NCBI GenBank assembly: GCA_029866205.1
Contig: JARWZT010000001.1
Location: 124,001 to 188,000 of the forward strand
Direction of reading: 5' to 3'
DNA length: 64,000 nt
From: Rhodoferax sp.
GTDB lineage: Bacteria; Pseudomonadota; Gammaproteobacteria; Burkholderiales; Burkholderiaceae_C
The position numbers and the translations under genes were made by a program. The notes beneath the pieces are model-generated. The model had not been told where the DNA came from. It saw nothing but the letters and a program-made list of their open reading frames with translations, and did no database searches. Shown piece after piece: positions 25,177 through 41,168 of the stretch. Every line of letters starts with the position of its first letter. Positions within the stretch are counted from its first letter, which is position 1.

Positions 25177-26731
25177 CGGGAACCACCTGTTCAAGCATTT
25201 TTGCGGACATGAGGACGCTGGGAACACCCGCGCCGGGCTGGCTGCTGGCGCCCACCAGGTACAAATCCTTGACGTCCTGGCTGCGGTTGTGCGGTCGGAA
25301 CCAGGCACTTTGCTGCAGGATGGGCTCCAGCCCAAAACCAGCGCCTTTGTAGGACCACAGCCGGTCCTGAAAATCCTGCGGCGTGGTGAAGCGCGAGCTC
25401 ACCACGTGCTGGTTCAGATCCGGCAACACAGACTCCTGCAGGGCTGTGGCAATCGCCTGGCGGTACTGCTCGCCCACGGCGGCCCAGTCGGTGCCGCTGC
25501 TCAGATTGGGCACCACCGACAGGGCGTAAAAACTGTCGCAACCTTCGGGCGCCAGCGAAGGGTCGGTGGCGGTGGGGCGGTACAGGTACAGGCTGAAGTC
25601 TTTGGACAGCGTGTGGTTTTTGAAGATGTCCTGCAGCAGACCTTTGTAGCGCGGCCCCAGCACCATCATGTGGTGGGGCACGTCTTCGTATTTGCGGTCG
25701 GTACCGAAATACCAGACAAACAGCCCTGAGGAGTAATTGCCTTTGGCGATGCGTTTGTCGGTCCAGTGCCTGCGGTGTTGGGGTGCGATCAGGTGGCGGT
25801 AGGTCCAGGCGGCATCGGCGTTGCTGACCACAATGTCGGCCGCGATGAACTCGTCGCTCTCCAACTCCACTCCGCTGGCCCGCCCGTTCTCCACCCGGAT
25901 CTGGGTCACCGGCGCGTTGTACCGGATCGGCACTTTGCGGTCGTGCAGCAGCTTCACCAACTCGCGGACGATGGCACCGGTTCCACCCATGGCCGAATGC
26001 ACGCCCCAGCGGCGCTCCAGCGAGTGAATCAGCGAATAGACACAGGTCACCGAATACGGGTTGCCGCCAATCAGCAGAGGATGAAAACTCATCACGATGC
26101 GCAGTTTGGGGTGCTTGATGTGCTGGGCCACCAAGCTGTAAATCGAGCGCCAGGCCTGCATCTTGATCAGGTTGGGCATGGCTTTGATCACGTCGGTCAC
26201 CGACTCAAAGGCCACCATGCCGAGTTCAACAAAACCGAGCTGGAAGCAACGCTCGGAGGCTTTGATCAGGTTTTTGAAACCCTGCACGTCCTCAGGGCTG
26301 ATCCGGGCAATTTGATCGAGCATGGACTCGTCGTCGTTGCTGTAGTCAAAGTGGCTGCCATCGTCAAACCGGATCCGGTAAAACGGCGACATCAGGCGCA
26401 GGTCCACATGGTCCTCCATGCGCTGGCCGCAGAGGGTGAAAAGCTCGGCAATCAGGTGCGGCAGGGTGATGATGGTGGGCCCGGCGTCAAAGGTGAAACC
26501 GTCTTGCTTGTGCACGTAGGCCCGCCCACCCGGGGCGTCGAGCTTTTCGAGCATTTGAACGCGGTAGCCCTTGACGCTCAAACGGATAGCCGCTGCCAGT
26601 CCGCCAAAGCCGGTGCCAATCACCACCGCCAGCGGAGCGGTATCCCGTTCGGTCGACGCGGGCGGGGTGGAGGCCCATCCGCCGTCGTGGCCGCCATGCA
26701 CACCGTCAACGGATTTGAAATAGTTTGTCAT
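25157..26731 (-). CDS. crtI: Phytoene desaturase
   Basis: CrtI desaturates phytoene stepwise to neurosporene or lycopene. The 524-residue flavoprotein has the N-terminal VVIGTGFGGLAAAIRLSVKG fold, the family motif DAGPTIITLPHL, and the C-terminal LYLVGASSQPGAGVPSVL. The number of desaturation steps (three for neurosporene, four for lycopene) cannot be decided by eye. With crtA, crtC, crtD and crtF present, spheroidene/spheroidenone is the expected main product. It follows puhE in the minus-strand operon. Confidence 0.96.
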   Translation of the reverse strand: MTNYFKSVDGVHGGHDGGWASTPPASTERDTAPLAVVIGTGFGGLAAAIRLSVKGYRVQMLEKLDAPGGRAYVHKQDGFTFDAGPTIITLPHLIAELFTLCGQRMEDHVDLRLMSPFYRIRFDDGSHFDYSNDDESMLDQIARISPEDVQGFKNLIKASERCFQLGFVELGMVAFESVTDVIKAMPNLIKMQAWRSIYSLVAQHIKHPKLRIVMSFHPLLIGGNPYSVTCVYSLIHSLERRWGVHSAMGGTGAIVRELVKLLHDRKVPIRYNAPVTQIRVENGRASGVELESDEFIAADIVVSNADAAWTYRHLIAPQHRRHWTDKRIAKGNYSSGLFVWYFGTDRKYEDVPHHMMVLGPRYKGLLQDIFKNHTLSKDFSLYLYRPTATDPSLAPEGCDSFYALSVVPNLSSGTDWAAVGEQYRQAIATALQESVLPDLNQHVVSSRFTTPQDFQDRLWSYKGAGFGLEPILQQSAWFRPHNRSQDVKDLYLVGASSQPGAGVPSVLMSAKMLEQVVPDVKSFA

Positions 26732-26755
26732 GGGGGTCCAATGGATTGGCCGTAC

Positions 26756-27529
26756 TCAGGCCTGGGCTTGCGTGCGTTTTCGGATGGCCCAGCGCCACAG
26801 GGCGGTGGTGTCCAGCGGCAGCACCAGCAGCAAATGTTCCAAAATAGCCAGGGCCAGCAGGGTGGCCACCAGCGCGTAACCGACCGTATGCGCTGCGCTG
26901 TTCAAGGCATCGTGGGCACCGGCCACCAGCACAAACAGGCAGGCGCTGGCTGCAGCGACGGCAAAGAAGAAAAAGACGTTGATGCGCTTGCGCCGAAAGA
27001 AGCTTTCCAGGTAGGCCAGGTGCGCCGGCAAAAACTCTTCGCTGAGATTGCGCACCCCAAAAAACAGGTTCAGCTTGGCGCTGGTGCGCATGGCCCAGAG
27101 TACCAGGTAGGTGCCGGTGCCGACTTGGTTGGGCGCGTCCCAGGTAATGGCCACAATGGCCAGACCCACCAGCAAAATGCCCAGCTCATGCCACAGCACC
27201 GCGCGCAAGGACTCCACAAACCGGGGCCAGCCCACGGTGCCCACCGGCAGGGCGCTGGTGCGTGGCCCGGTGATCCAGCCAGTCAAAAAGCTCAATTCGT
27301 TCCAACCCCAGGCCAGCAGAGCACAGGTAAACGCGCAGTAGGCCCCGGCCACCCCCGTTTGCTGCGCGGTATGCGCCAAACCGACCAGTGCCGCCACCCC
27401 CAGCAAGGACGACAAGACCAGGCTCAAGCGGATGGCACTGCGCGACATGCGGTTGAGCAAGATCACGATGCCGGTGCTGAACCACCAGATAAAGACGGCA
27501 AAGCCAATGGCAATCGAGATGTCTGTCAT
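26756..27529 (-). CDS. puhE: Photosynthetic complex assembly protein PuhE
   Basis: A 257-residue polytopic membrane protein with about seven hydrophobic segments, matching the DUF3623/PuhE family that influences reaction-centre assembly and pigment production in Rhodobacter. Characteristic stretches are FIWWFSTGIVILLNR near the N-terminus and a central block, TSAKLNLFFGVRNLSEEFLP. ATG at MTDIS is used; a GTG 9 bases upstream is also in frame. It lies between acsF and crtI. Confidence 0.88.
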   Translation of the reverse strand: MTDISIAIGFAVFIWWFSTGIVILLNRMSRSAIRLSLVLSSLLGVAALVGLAHTAQQTGVAGAYCAFTCALLAWGWNELSFLTGWITGPRTSALPVGTVGWPRFVESLRAVLWHELGILLVGLAIVAITWDAPNQVGTGTYLVLWAMRTSAKLNLFFGVRNLSEEFLPAHLAYLESFFRRKRINVFFFFAVAAASACLFVLVAGAHDALNSAAHTVGYALVATLLALAILEHLLLVLPLDTTALWRWAIRKRTQAQA

Positions 27530-27562
27530 TGCGGGCACGGCCTTGCGCGAACTTGGGGCCTG

Positions 27563-28639
27563 CTACCAGGCCGGCGCCATGCGCACTTGCTCGGGCAGTG
27601 CGTGGTGCTGTACCGGCTGGAAGTACAGGCGGACAAAGGTGGCAGCCCCCGCGACGGCCCAACCGGCCCGGCGCAGTGTGCCCCACAGGCCGCCTTGGGC
27701 CTTGGCGGCGTCCATCTGCGTCTGGATGTGAAACAGGCGAGCCAGTCCGGCGCGAAAAGCCGGGTGGTCGATGTCCAGGCTGACCGGAAACACCTGCTTG
27801 GTGATCTCGTTGGTAATGCGGAACACCGTGTAGTCGTAGCTGGTCGATTCCAGTCCCATTTCGTGGTGCAGCATGGGCCGGGTGTGGTCGCGTACGTACA
27901 TGGTGGCGTAGACCGCCAGCAAGAAAAAGCGGATCCAGTACACATTGGCGCCGCGCAGCAGGTGCGGGTTGGCCCGCATGATCAGCGCAAACGACTCGCC
28001 GTGGCGGAACTCGTCATTGCACCAGCGCTCAAACCATTTGAAGATGGGGTGAAAGCGCTTGTCCGGATGTTGTTCGAGCTGGCGGAAGATGGTGATGTAG
28101 CGCGCATAACCAATCTTCTCGGACAAGTAGGTCGCGTAAAAAATGTACTTGGGCTTGAAGTAGGTGTAGGCCTTGGTCCGCTTGAGGTCACCCAGGTCGA
28201 TACCCAGGCCAAAGTCCTTGAGCGACTGGTTCAGAAAGCTGGCATGGCGCGACTCGTCGCGCGCCATGTAGCGCATCAGCTGCTTGATGTCGGGGTTCTC
28301 GACGTTCTTGAAAATTTCGTTGTACAGGATGCAGCCCGAAAACTCGGAGGTCAGCGAAGAAATCAGGAAGTCCAAAAATTCTTGACGCATTTCGGGGCTG
28401 ACCTGTGAAAAGCGCTCGGCCACTTCCTGCGCAAATTCGGGTGTGCGCTGGAAATGATCGTGGTTGTTGTCGCCCTCGTACTCGGCCATCATGGTGTCCC
28501 ACTCCGTGCGCATGGCAGACACATCCAGACGGTCCATGGCGGCAAAGTCGGTGGTGTAGAAGCGGGGACTCAGCATGGTGCTTTCCACCGCTTTTTGCGA
28601 GGCTTTGGCAGAAGAGTCAATGGCGATTTGGGCAGACAT
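27563..28639 (-). CDS. acsF: Aerobic Mg-protoporphyrin IX monomethyl ester cyclase
   Basis: AcsF is the di-iron, O2-dependent enzyme that closes ring E of protochlorophyllide. The 358-residue protein has the two carboxylate/His iron-ligand motifs, RDESRHASF and NDEFRHGES, and the family segment [22 protein letters not shown] site precedes the ATG. No anaerobic cyclase gene bchE is visible in the window, so ring closure here depends on oxygen unless bchE is elsewhere. Location between puhC and puhE is typical of related betaproteobacteria. Confidence 0.96.
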   Translation of the reverse strand: MSAQIAIDSSAKASQKAVESTMLSPRFYTTDFAAMDRLDVSAMRTEWDTMMAEYEGDNNHDHFQRTPEFAQEVAERFSQVSPEMRQEFLDFLISSLTSEFSGCILYNEIFKNVENPDIKQLMRYMARDESRHASFLNQSLKDFGLGIDLGDLKRTKAYTYFKPKYIFYATYLSEKIGYARYITIFRQLEQHPDKRFHPIFKWFERWCNDEFRHGESFALIMRANPHLLRGANVYWIRFFLLAVYATMYVRDHTRPMLHHEMGLESTSYDYTVFRITNEITKQVFPVSLDIDHPAFRAGLARLFHIQTQMDAAKAQGGLWGTLRRAGWAVAGAATFVRLYFQPVQHHALPEQVRMAPAW

Positions 28640-28660
28640 GGAGTGCTCCGAAGGGCAGGG

Positions 28661-29119
28661 TTATTCGGGTTGAAGCGCCAGAAAGCGCGCAAATTCAGCG
28701 GTGTTGGTCGGGCCAAACGATTCCAGGTCAATACGCTGGCCGGTGGCCGGGTCCATCAGGGTGACCCGCCCATCGGTGCGGGCGACCAGGTTGAAGGGGG
28801 GGGCTGAGCCAATACCGCGCGCATGGCGCTCCCGGCTGAGCGCGCGCAAGGCACCGCGGACAAAACCCTGCTCGCCATACAGCACCGTCAGGGTCTGGCC
28901 TGTCACCCCGTCGGCCACACGGACGCCGTGGTCAGGCAGGTCCTCAAAGCGCAGCGAGCGCTCGAGTGTGGGTGCCGCCGCACGCTGGTCGGGGCCGTTG
29001 CCGGTAATGCGCACCAAGCCCACCGACAGCAACGAGAACGCGATGATGCCCCCGGCGCAGTACAGCACCCACTTGGGGAACGTATCGGGCGCCCGGCGCG
29101 CAGACAGTGCGGCACTCAT
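28661..29119 (-). CDS. puhC: Photosynthetic complex assembly protein PuhC
   Basis: The 152-residue protein has one N-terminal membrane span (WVLYCAGGIIAFSLLSVGLV) and a periplasmic domain containing LRFEDLPDHGVRVAD, DGVTGQTL and GFVRGALRALSRERHARGIG, typical of PuhC. PuhC supports RC-LH1 assembly. Its ATG overlaps the puhB stop (ATGA), so they are coupled. acsF follows 21 bases after its stop. Confidence 0.9.
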   Translation of the reverse strand: MSAALSARRAPDTFPKWVLYCAGGIIAFSLLSVGLVRITGNGPDQRAAAPTLERSLRFEDLPDHGVRVADGVTGQTLTVLYGEQGFVRGALRALSRERHARGIGSAPPFNLVARTDGRVTLMDPATGQRIDLESFGPTNTAEFARFLALQPE

Positions 29120-29790
29120 GAGGCGCTCACTTGCAAACCGTGTGCCGAGGCATCGTGTTGCACGCGCGAACTGGGCGCAGGGGTGGCCGCCTGGCCACTT
29201 GCGGCAGACCACGCGGCGCTGAGCTCCGCTGCGACCGCAGCCGCACCGGGAATCGCCCGCAAGGTGGGCTCGGGATGGGCAATGCGCCAAGGCCGCACGC
29301 TGGGCCAGAGGTGCACCCACGCGATGCGGTCCTCACCCTTCAGCGCCAAGGTGATGTCGCCATGGCCGGCACGGAGCGCCCGCAGATCGGCAGCCGCGAT
29401 CCGAGACAAAGGCAGGTTAAAACTGACGGTGAGCACGATGCCCAAGCGCATCACGACGCGCTTGTTGGTCAGGGTGTAGACGGTGGTGCGCGCGGTGAGC
29501 CACGCGAGTGTCCAGACAATCAGCAGGCCGGTGAGCGCCAGGGGAGCCAGCCATTTCAGGGAGAGCAGCACGCCCATGGCGCTGGCCCCTGCCGAGACTT
29601 CCGATGCGGCGCGTGCCACCAACAACAGGGCGAAATACAGACCCAGTTTGTGCAGGTGAAACGCACTGCGTGCGAGAGCCGATACATCGGGCGAACCCTG
29701 CCAAAGAATGCGTTCGTTGGCCGGAAGGCGCTCGGGCAGGCCGAACTGCGGTTCAAACTCATGCTCGTGGCCGCGTTGCTCTTGGCTCAT
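29116..29790 (-). CDS. puhB: Photosynthetic complex assembly protein PuhB
   Basis: PuhB helps reaction-centre assembly. The 224-residue protein has an N-terminal EFEPQFGLPERLPANERILWQGSP region, two or three membrane spans, and a PH-like C-terminal part with TTVYTLTNKRVVMRLGIVL. The ATG at MSQEQRG is chosen over a TTG four codons upstream because GGAG lies at the right distance. It follows puhA and overlaps puhC by four bases. Confidence 0.92.
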   Translation of the reverse strand: MSQEQRGHEHEFEPQFGLPERLPANERILWQGSPDVSALARSAFHLHKLGLYFALLLVARAASEVSAGASAMGVLLSLKWLAPLALTGLLIVWTLAWLTARTTVYTLTNKRVVMRLGIVLTVSFNLPLSRIAAADLRALRAGHGDITLALKGEDRIAWVHLWPSVRPWRIAHPEPTLRAIPGAAAVAAELSAAWSAASGQAATPAPSSRVQHDASAHGLQVSAS

Positions 29791-29824
29791 GGGAGTCTCC
29801 AAAATCGTAGGCAGTCAGGGGTGC

Positions 29825-30595
29825 TCAGATCAGGGGCTGGCTGCGTTGCGCATCGGCATACAGCGTCCCGCCGCCAAAATAGGCGGTGATCATTTCTTCT
29901 TCGAGCTTGGTGACCTGGTCGGCGTTGCGCAGTTGGGGCACATCGGCAAAGTGGCGGCCAAAGATGGCATGCACCTCGACCTGGTTGCGACGGATCAGCG
30001 CAAACGGAATCGGCAGCAGCACGTGGCGCAGGCCGGCACTGGTTTGGGTTTCGACTTCGAGGTAGCGGAACATCATTTCAGCGGAGTCGATCCAAATGTC
30101 CTTGACGGTTCCGCCTTGCTTGCCATCGCCGCCCATGACGGGCAGTCCGCGTGGGTCTACATCTTGCGGAGCGACGCTGTAGTCTGGCGCCAGACGCAGA
30201 GGCTGCAATACCGGCGTGCCATGTGAGGTCATCTCAGGAACGTCTTCGCGCATCGAATACGCACCGGCGCCGATGGCGGCCTTCATGGGGTCACCCTGCG
30301 GCTCTAGCGGTGCACCGGAGCCCCAACCCGTGGAGACGCCATGCAACGGCGGCTCTTTGCGCGCCAGATCGGGTACGGTGACCGATTTGCCGTTCTCGAG
30401 CTTGAACGTCTTGGGCTCAGGAATGGGCCAACCCTTGACCACCGCGCGTCCGCTGCTGCTGGACTCCATGGGGTAGCCCTCGCGGTGGTTTTCCACCACG
30501 AGGTAATAAATCAGGCCGGCAAAAAAGACCCAGAAAACATACAGCAGCAGCTGCGCCAGGTCGAGATAATTGGTGATGTAGCCAACGGTTTGCAT
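29825..30595 (-). CDS. puhA: Photosynthetic reaction centre H subunit
   Basis: PuhA caps the reaction centre on the cytoplasmic side and guides protons to QB. The 256-residue protein has one N-terminal span (DLAQLLLYVFWVFFAGLIYYLVV) and a cytoplasmic domain with the conserved REGYPMES, DVDPRGLPVMGGD and VKDIWIDSAEMMFRYLEVE. AGGAG precedes the ATG. It lies downstream of lhaA, the conserved bchM-lhaA-puhA order. Confidence 0.97.
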   Translation of the reverse strand: MQTVGYITNYLDLAQLLLYVFWVFFAGLIYYLVVENHREGYPMESSSSGRAVVKGWPIPEPKTFKLENGKSVTVPDLARKEPPLHGVSTGWGSGAPLEPQGDPMKAAIGAGAYSMREDVPEMTSHGTPVLQPLRLAPDYSVAPQDVDPRGLPVMGGDGKQGGTVKDIWIDSAEMMFRYLEVETQTSAGLRHVLLPIPFALIRRNQVEVHAIFGRHFADVPQLRNADQVTKLEEEMITAYFGGGTLYADAQRSQPLI

Positions 30596-30640
30596 AAGGG
30601 CTTCTCCTGGTAAGTGGCAATCAATGGACGGTTGGTGGAC

Positions 30641-32080
30641 TTAAGTGGACAGCGTGGGCTGTCCAAGCGGTGGTGAAACAGGGCGGGTGAACCGGGTGTT
30701 GCCTTTCACCAGTGGCCCGATGGCCACCAAGGTAAAAAACAGCAGCAACATTTCGACGTGGTAGACCACGCTGTAACTGGTGGACGGTGCAGCCAGCGCC
30801 GGCCCGAGCAAGCCCGCACTGCTCAGGCTGCTGATGGCATCGCGCAGTGCGCCGCCGAAAAACATGGCCAGGCCCGCTGCGGTGGACTGCACTGCGCCCC
30901 AGGCGCCCAGCGCCAAGCCGACAAAGCCGCCGCCCTCCATGCGCATGGCGCAATACAAGGTGCCCACGGCAAACAGACCGCCGCCAAAGCCGATACCCAG
31001 CGCCCCGGCGCGAAACAGCCAACCGGCTTCCAGCGGCGCAGAAAAAATCACCGCCGAGAAGGCGGGCAAGCCCGCCAGCGCGCCATAGGCCGCCAAGCGC
31101 AGCGGGTCCACACCGCGGGCCAGTTGGCGTCCGGCCAGAATAAAGCCCAGCAAGCCACCGCCCGCCAACATGCCCGTCAAGGCACTGGTGGCGCCAACGC
31201 TCAGGTGCAATATTTCGCCCCCATAAGGCTCAAGCACGATGTCCTGCATATTGAAGGCCATGGTGCCCAGCGCGGTAGCCCACAAAAAGCGCCGCGCGTG
31301 GGGCAGGCCGATGAACTGTGCCCACACGGTCTGAAAGCTCGGCTGCACTTCGGTTTTCATGGCCGCAGCGCGCTGGGGGTTGCGCGGCTCCTGTTTCCAC
31401 AAGGCAATCGAGTTGAGCACCAGCACCACCAGCGCCGTGCTTTGCACCACCTGCACCAGACGTTCGGGGGTGAAATGCGCCAACACCAGGCTGAAAATCA
31501 GGCTTCCGCCCACCGCGCCGAGCAACAACATCACGTACATCAGGGCCACCACGCGGGGTCGCGTGTCTTCGCTGGCCTGGTCGGTGGCCAGGGCGAGCCC
31601 GGCCGTTTGCGAGGTTTGCAAACCCGCACCGACCATCAGGAACGCAATCGCTGCCGCGCCCTGGCCGACCCATTCGGGCGTGGCAATCTGCCCTCCGCCC
31701 GAGAGCACCAGCAGCGCAAAAGGCATCACCGCCAGTCCAAAAAACTGGATCAGCGTGCCACCCCACATAAACGGCACCCGCTTCCAGCCAAAGGCCGAAC
31801 GGTGGACGTCTGACTGGTAACCGGTGACCGCCCGAAAAGGGGCCACCAGCAGGGGCAGGGCCAGCATCAGCGACACCAGCCAGGCCGACACGCCCAGCTC
31901 GACAATCATCACGCGGTTGAGCGTACCAATCAGCAAGGCCGTGGTCATGCCCATGGTCACCTTGAACAAGGACAGGCGCAGCAGCCGTGCCAAGGGCAGG
32001 CCAGGGCTGGCCACGTCGGCAAACGGCAGCCAGCTGGCGGGCAGCTTGCGCGCGAACTTGTTGAAGGCGCCGGCCCGCAT
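30641..32080 (-). CDS. lhaA: LH1 assembly protein, PucC/LhaA family transporter
   Basis: A 479-residue MFS-like membrane protein of the PucC family, with roughly twelve spans. Family markers include KVTMGMTTALLIGTLNRVMI, YQSDVHRSAFGWKRVPFMW and DIVLEPYGGEIL. LhaA aids assembly of the LH1 ring, perhaps delivering pigment. The start MRAGAFNKFARK is preferred since its ATG shares one base with the bchM stop (TAATG). No LH2 genes are nearby, so LhaA rather than PucC is the better name. Confidence 0.92.
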   Translation of the reverse strand: MRAGAFNKFARKLPASWLPFADVASPGLPLARLLRLSLFKVTMGMTTALLIGTLNRVMIVELGVSAWLVSLMLALPLLVAPFRAVTGYQSDVHRSAFGWKRVPFMWGGTLIQFFGLAVMPFALLVLSGGGQIATPEWVGQGAAAIAFLMVGAGLQTSQTAGLALATDQASEDTRPRVVALMYVMLLLGAVGGSLIFSLVLAHFTPERLVQVVQSTALVVLVLNSIALWKQEPRNPQRAAAMKTEVQPSFQTVWAQFIGLPHARRFLWATALGTMAFNMQDIVLEPYGGEILHLSVGATSALTGMLAGGGLLGFILAGRQLARGVDPLRLAAYGALAGLPAFSAVIFSAPLEAGWLFRAGALGIGFGGGLFAVGTLYCAMRMEGGGFVGLALGAWGAVQSTAAGLAMFFGGALRDAISSLSSAGLLGPALAAPSTSYSVVYHVEMLLLFFTLVAIGPLVKGNTRFTRPVSPPLGQPTLST

Positions 32081-32775
32081 TAGCGGCTCCACTCCATGGC
32101 TTGCGACTTGTAAAAGCCACTGGATACCCGCTGGGTGCGGCCGCATTGCCAGGCGTCCAGCGCGGGGGTTGCGGCCATCAGGGCGGCAATTTTGTCCTCG
32201 GCCATGGGCTCCAGCCAGGGTGCCCGTTCGCCGCGGGGGAACAGGCGCCCCACCGAGATCATGGCCGCCAGCAAGGGGGTGCGCGGCGCAAAGGTAAACA
32301 CCATTGAGCGGGTGGTGCGTTGCGCCAGTTGGGCCAGCGCAGCCACGGCGTCCTCGGTTTGGTAGTGGATGATGGAGTCCATCGCCACCACGTGGTCAAA
32401 CGTGCCCAGGCTCGGGTCAAGCATGTCCCCGCTGCGCAAATCGATACGCTGCGCCACATCGGCGGGCAGGCGGGTGCGCGCCAGGTCCACCAGCGTAGGC
32501 GACAGGTCAATGCCCACCACCTCCGCGCCCCGGCGGGCGGCTTCTACGGCCAGCGCCCCGGTGCCGCAACCGGCGTCCAGAATCCGCGCGCCGTGCAGGT
32601 CTTGGGGCAACCACGACAGCAAGGTGGCGCGCATCTGGTCGCGTCCGGCGCGCACGCTGGCGCGGATTCGGCCTACAGGCGCATCCGAAGTCAGCTTGGC
32701 CCAGGCGGCTACGGCAGTGCGATCGAAATAGTTTTCGATCTGGCCGCGCCGTTCCTGGTAGGTGGTGTCGCTCAT
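32080..32775 (-). CDS. bchM: Mg-protoporphyrin IX O-methyltransferase
   Basis: BchM transfers a methyl group from S-adenosylmethionine to Mg-protoporphyrin IX, the step between BchH and AcsF. The 231-residue protein opens with ENYFDRTAVAAWAKLTSD, typical of BchM, followed by the SAM motif ILDAGCGTGALAVEAARRG and VAMDSIIHY. It starts 12 bases after the bchL stop and its stop overlaps the lhaA start. Confidence 0.96.
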   Translation of the reverse strand: MSDTTYQERRGQIENYFDRTAVAAWAKLTSDAPVGRIRASVRAGRDQMRATLLSWLPQDLHGARILDAGCGTGALAVEAARRGAEVVGIDLSPTLVDLARTRLPADVAQRIDLRSGDMLDPSLGTFDHVVAMDSIIHYQTEDAVAALAQLAQRTTRSMVFTFAPRTPLLAAMISVGRLFPRGERAPWLEPMAEDKIAALMAATPALDAWQCGRTQRVSSGFYKSQAMEWSR

Positions 32776-32787
32776 GGCTGGTGTCCT

Positions 32788-37455
<4,668 letters not shown>

Positions 37456-37484
<29 letters not shown>

Positions 37485-39021
37485 ACAAAGTCTCCACCGT
37501 GATCAGAGCCAGACCGTGATCGACGGCATATCGCTCGGTGTTGCGTCGGGCCTTGCCGCGCACAAAAAAAGGTATTTTTTTAAGTTCTTGTTCGGCGTCG
37601 GCGTTCCAGCTGGCCACGGTCACTGCGTTCACCGTGACGGTGTCCGCCGGGGCAGCCGCCGCAGGCGCGCTGGGGCTTTCCTGCATCACGCCTCCGCCCA
37701 GGTGCGAGGGCGCTGCGTCTTCATGGAACTCGGAGTCTCCCCGGAACATGCCAATCAGGTGTTCTTCGAGGCCCATCATCAGGGGGTGCACCCAGGTGTC
37801 AAACAGCACGTTGGCGCCTTCAAAACCCATTTGCGGCGAATAGCGCGCCGGAAAGTCTTGCACATGCACCGGGGCCGAAATCACGGCGCAGGGCACACCC
37901 AGGCGCTTGGCGATGTGGCGTTCCATTTGCGTTCCCAGTACCAGTTCGGGTTGCAACTCGGCAATGCGGGCTTCGACCTCTAGATAGTCGTCGCTGATCA
38001 GGGGTTCCACGCCGTAGTGCTTGGCGGCATCGCGCACTTCGCGGGCGAATTCCCGGCTGTAGGTCCCAATGCCGACCACGGTAAAGCCCATTTCGTCGCT
38101 GGCCACCTTGGCGGCGGCCACGGCGTGTGTGGCGTCGCCAAACACAAACACCCGTTTGCCGGTGAGGTAAGTGGAGTCGACCGAGCGGGCGTACCAGGCG
38201 GCGCGCGATTGGGTCTGGGCCAGTGCGGCGTCCGCGTCCAGACCGGCCAGCGTGGCCACCTCGCGCACAAAGGTGCGGGTTGCACCGGTGCCAATCGGAA
38301 TGGTTTTGGTGAAGGGCTGGCCAAAAGTGCGCTGCAGCCACTGCGCGGTCAGGTTGGCAATCTCCGGGTAGAGCACCACATTGAAGTCGGCGTTGGCCAG
38401 GCGGCCCAGGTCTTCGGGGGTGGCCGACAGCGGGGCGACGACGTTGATCTCAATGCCGATCTGCGCCAGCAGCGTGCGGATCTCCTGCAGGTCGTCGCGA
38501 TGGCGAAATCCCAGCGCCGTGGGCCCCAGAATGTTGCAGCGTGGTTTTTTCGCCTCAGTGTTTTCACTGAGAGGGTCGGCGGGTTTCGCCAGGTTGCGCA
38601 CCAGCTGGTAAAAAGTTTCTGAGGCGCCCCAGTTTTCCTTGCGCTGGTAGGCCGGCAATTCCAGCGCCACCACAGGCACGGGCAGGTTCAAGGCCTTGCA
38701 CAGGCCACCCGGGTCGTCTTGAATCAATTCGGCGGTGCAGGAGGCCCCCACCAACATCGCCTGCGGCTGAAAGCGCTCAAAGGCCTCGCGGGCTGCTGTC
38801 TTGAACAGCTCAGCGGTATCGCCACCCAAGTCGCGCGCCTGGAAGGTGGTGTAGGTCACTGGCGGGCGCTTTTGCAGCCGCTCGATCATGGTGAACAGCA
38901 GGTCGGCATAGGTGTCGCCCTGCGGTGCATGCAGCACGTAGTGCACTTTTTCCATGGCCGTGGCGACCCGCATGGCGCCGACATGGGGCGGGCCTTCATA
39001 GGTCCAGAGGGTGAGTTGCAT
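37456..39021 (-). CDS. bchB: Light-independent protochlorophyllide reductase subunit B
   Basis: BchB, with BchN, forms the NifDK-like catalytic unit that reduces protochlorophyllide without light. The 521-residue protein begins [20 protein letters not shown], a family signature, followed by [15 protein letters not shown] with a cluster-ligand Cys. After residue 440 an Ala/Pro-rich linker leads to a C-terminal module [25 protein letters not shown] found in BchB. It follows bchN at 22 bases. Confidence 0.96.
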
Positions 39022-39043
39022 GTCCGGCGGTACTAAGTGCGGC

Positions 39044-40917
<1,874 letters not shown>

Positions 40918-40923
<6 letters not shown>

Positions 40924-40951
40924 CTTTTTGTTACGTAAATAAGTTGAGACA
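40918..40951. promoter_or_regulatory. Double PpsR/CrtJ-type motif in the bchF-aerR intergenic region
   Basis: TGT (40918-40920)-N12-ACGT (40933-40936)-N12-ACA (40949-40951) repeats the 34-bp layout found upstream of crtE. It is also an imperfect palindrome around TACGTA (AACTT and AAGTT arms). It covers the bchF -35 and lies between bchF and aerR-ppsR, so it could control both directions, including autoregulation of ppsR. Confidence 0.6.
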
Positions 40952-40995
40952 CTCTAAAATAATTCCGAGTATTTTAGTCGGGTTTCCGAAATGCT

Positions 40996-41009
40996 TTGAT
41001 TTAAGTCAA
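40996..41009. promoter_or_regulatory. FNR-like box upstream of aerR
   Basis: TTGAT-TTAA-GTCAA matches TTGAT-N4-ATCAA in nine of ten bases, about 160 bases before the aerR start. It could bring oxygen control by an FNR/FnrL protein to aerR-ppsR. No associated -10/-35 pair is convincing to me, so the assignment is tentative. Confidence 0.4.
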
Positions 41010-41052
41010 GGAGAAGCGTAAAACGGGTATGACACTGCATGTGTAAACTGCA

Positions 41053-41125
41053 CTTTTCGCCCACGAAAAGGGGCGACCGGTTTAGGGAAAAGACAATAAA
41101 AGGCTGTTTTGGCAGGTACCAAAAC
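41053..41125 (+). other. Two strong hairpins in the aerR leader region
   Basis: CTTTTCG-CCCA-CGAAAAG (41053-41070) and GTTTTGG-CAGGTA-CCAAAAC (41106-41125) are perfect 7-bp stems. They lie within 120 bases of the aerR start, with a smaller CGCCC/GGGCG pair near 41131. If transcribed, they form a structured leader. No cobalamin-riboswitch consensus is recognisable, despite AerR belonging to a B12-binding family. Confidence 0.45.
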
Positions 41126-41168
41126 GCATTCGCCCCCTCGGGCGGATCCCCATAACGAGGAGACATCA

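Noticed and set aside
25766..28408. 880-codon open frame on the plus strand
   Set aside because: It lies opposite crtI, puhE and acsF, and its His/Gln/Gly-rich composition is that of an antisense shadow in GC-rich DNA.
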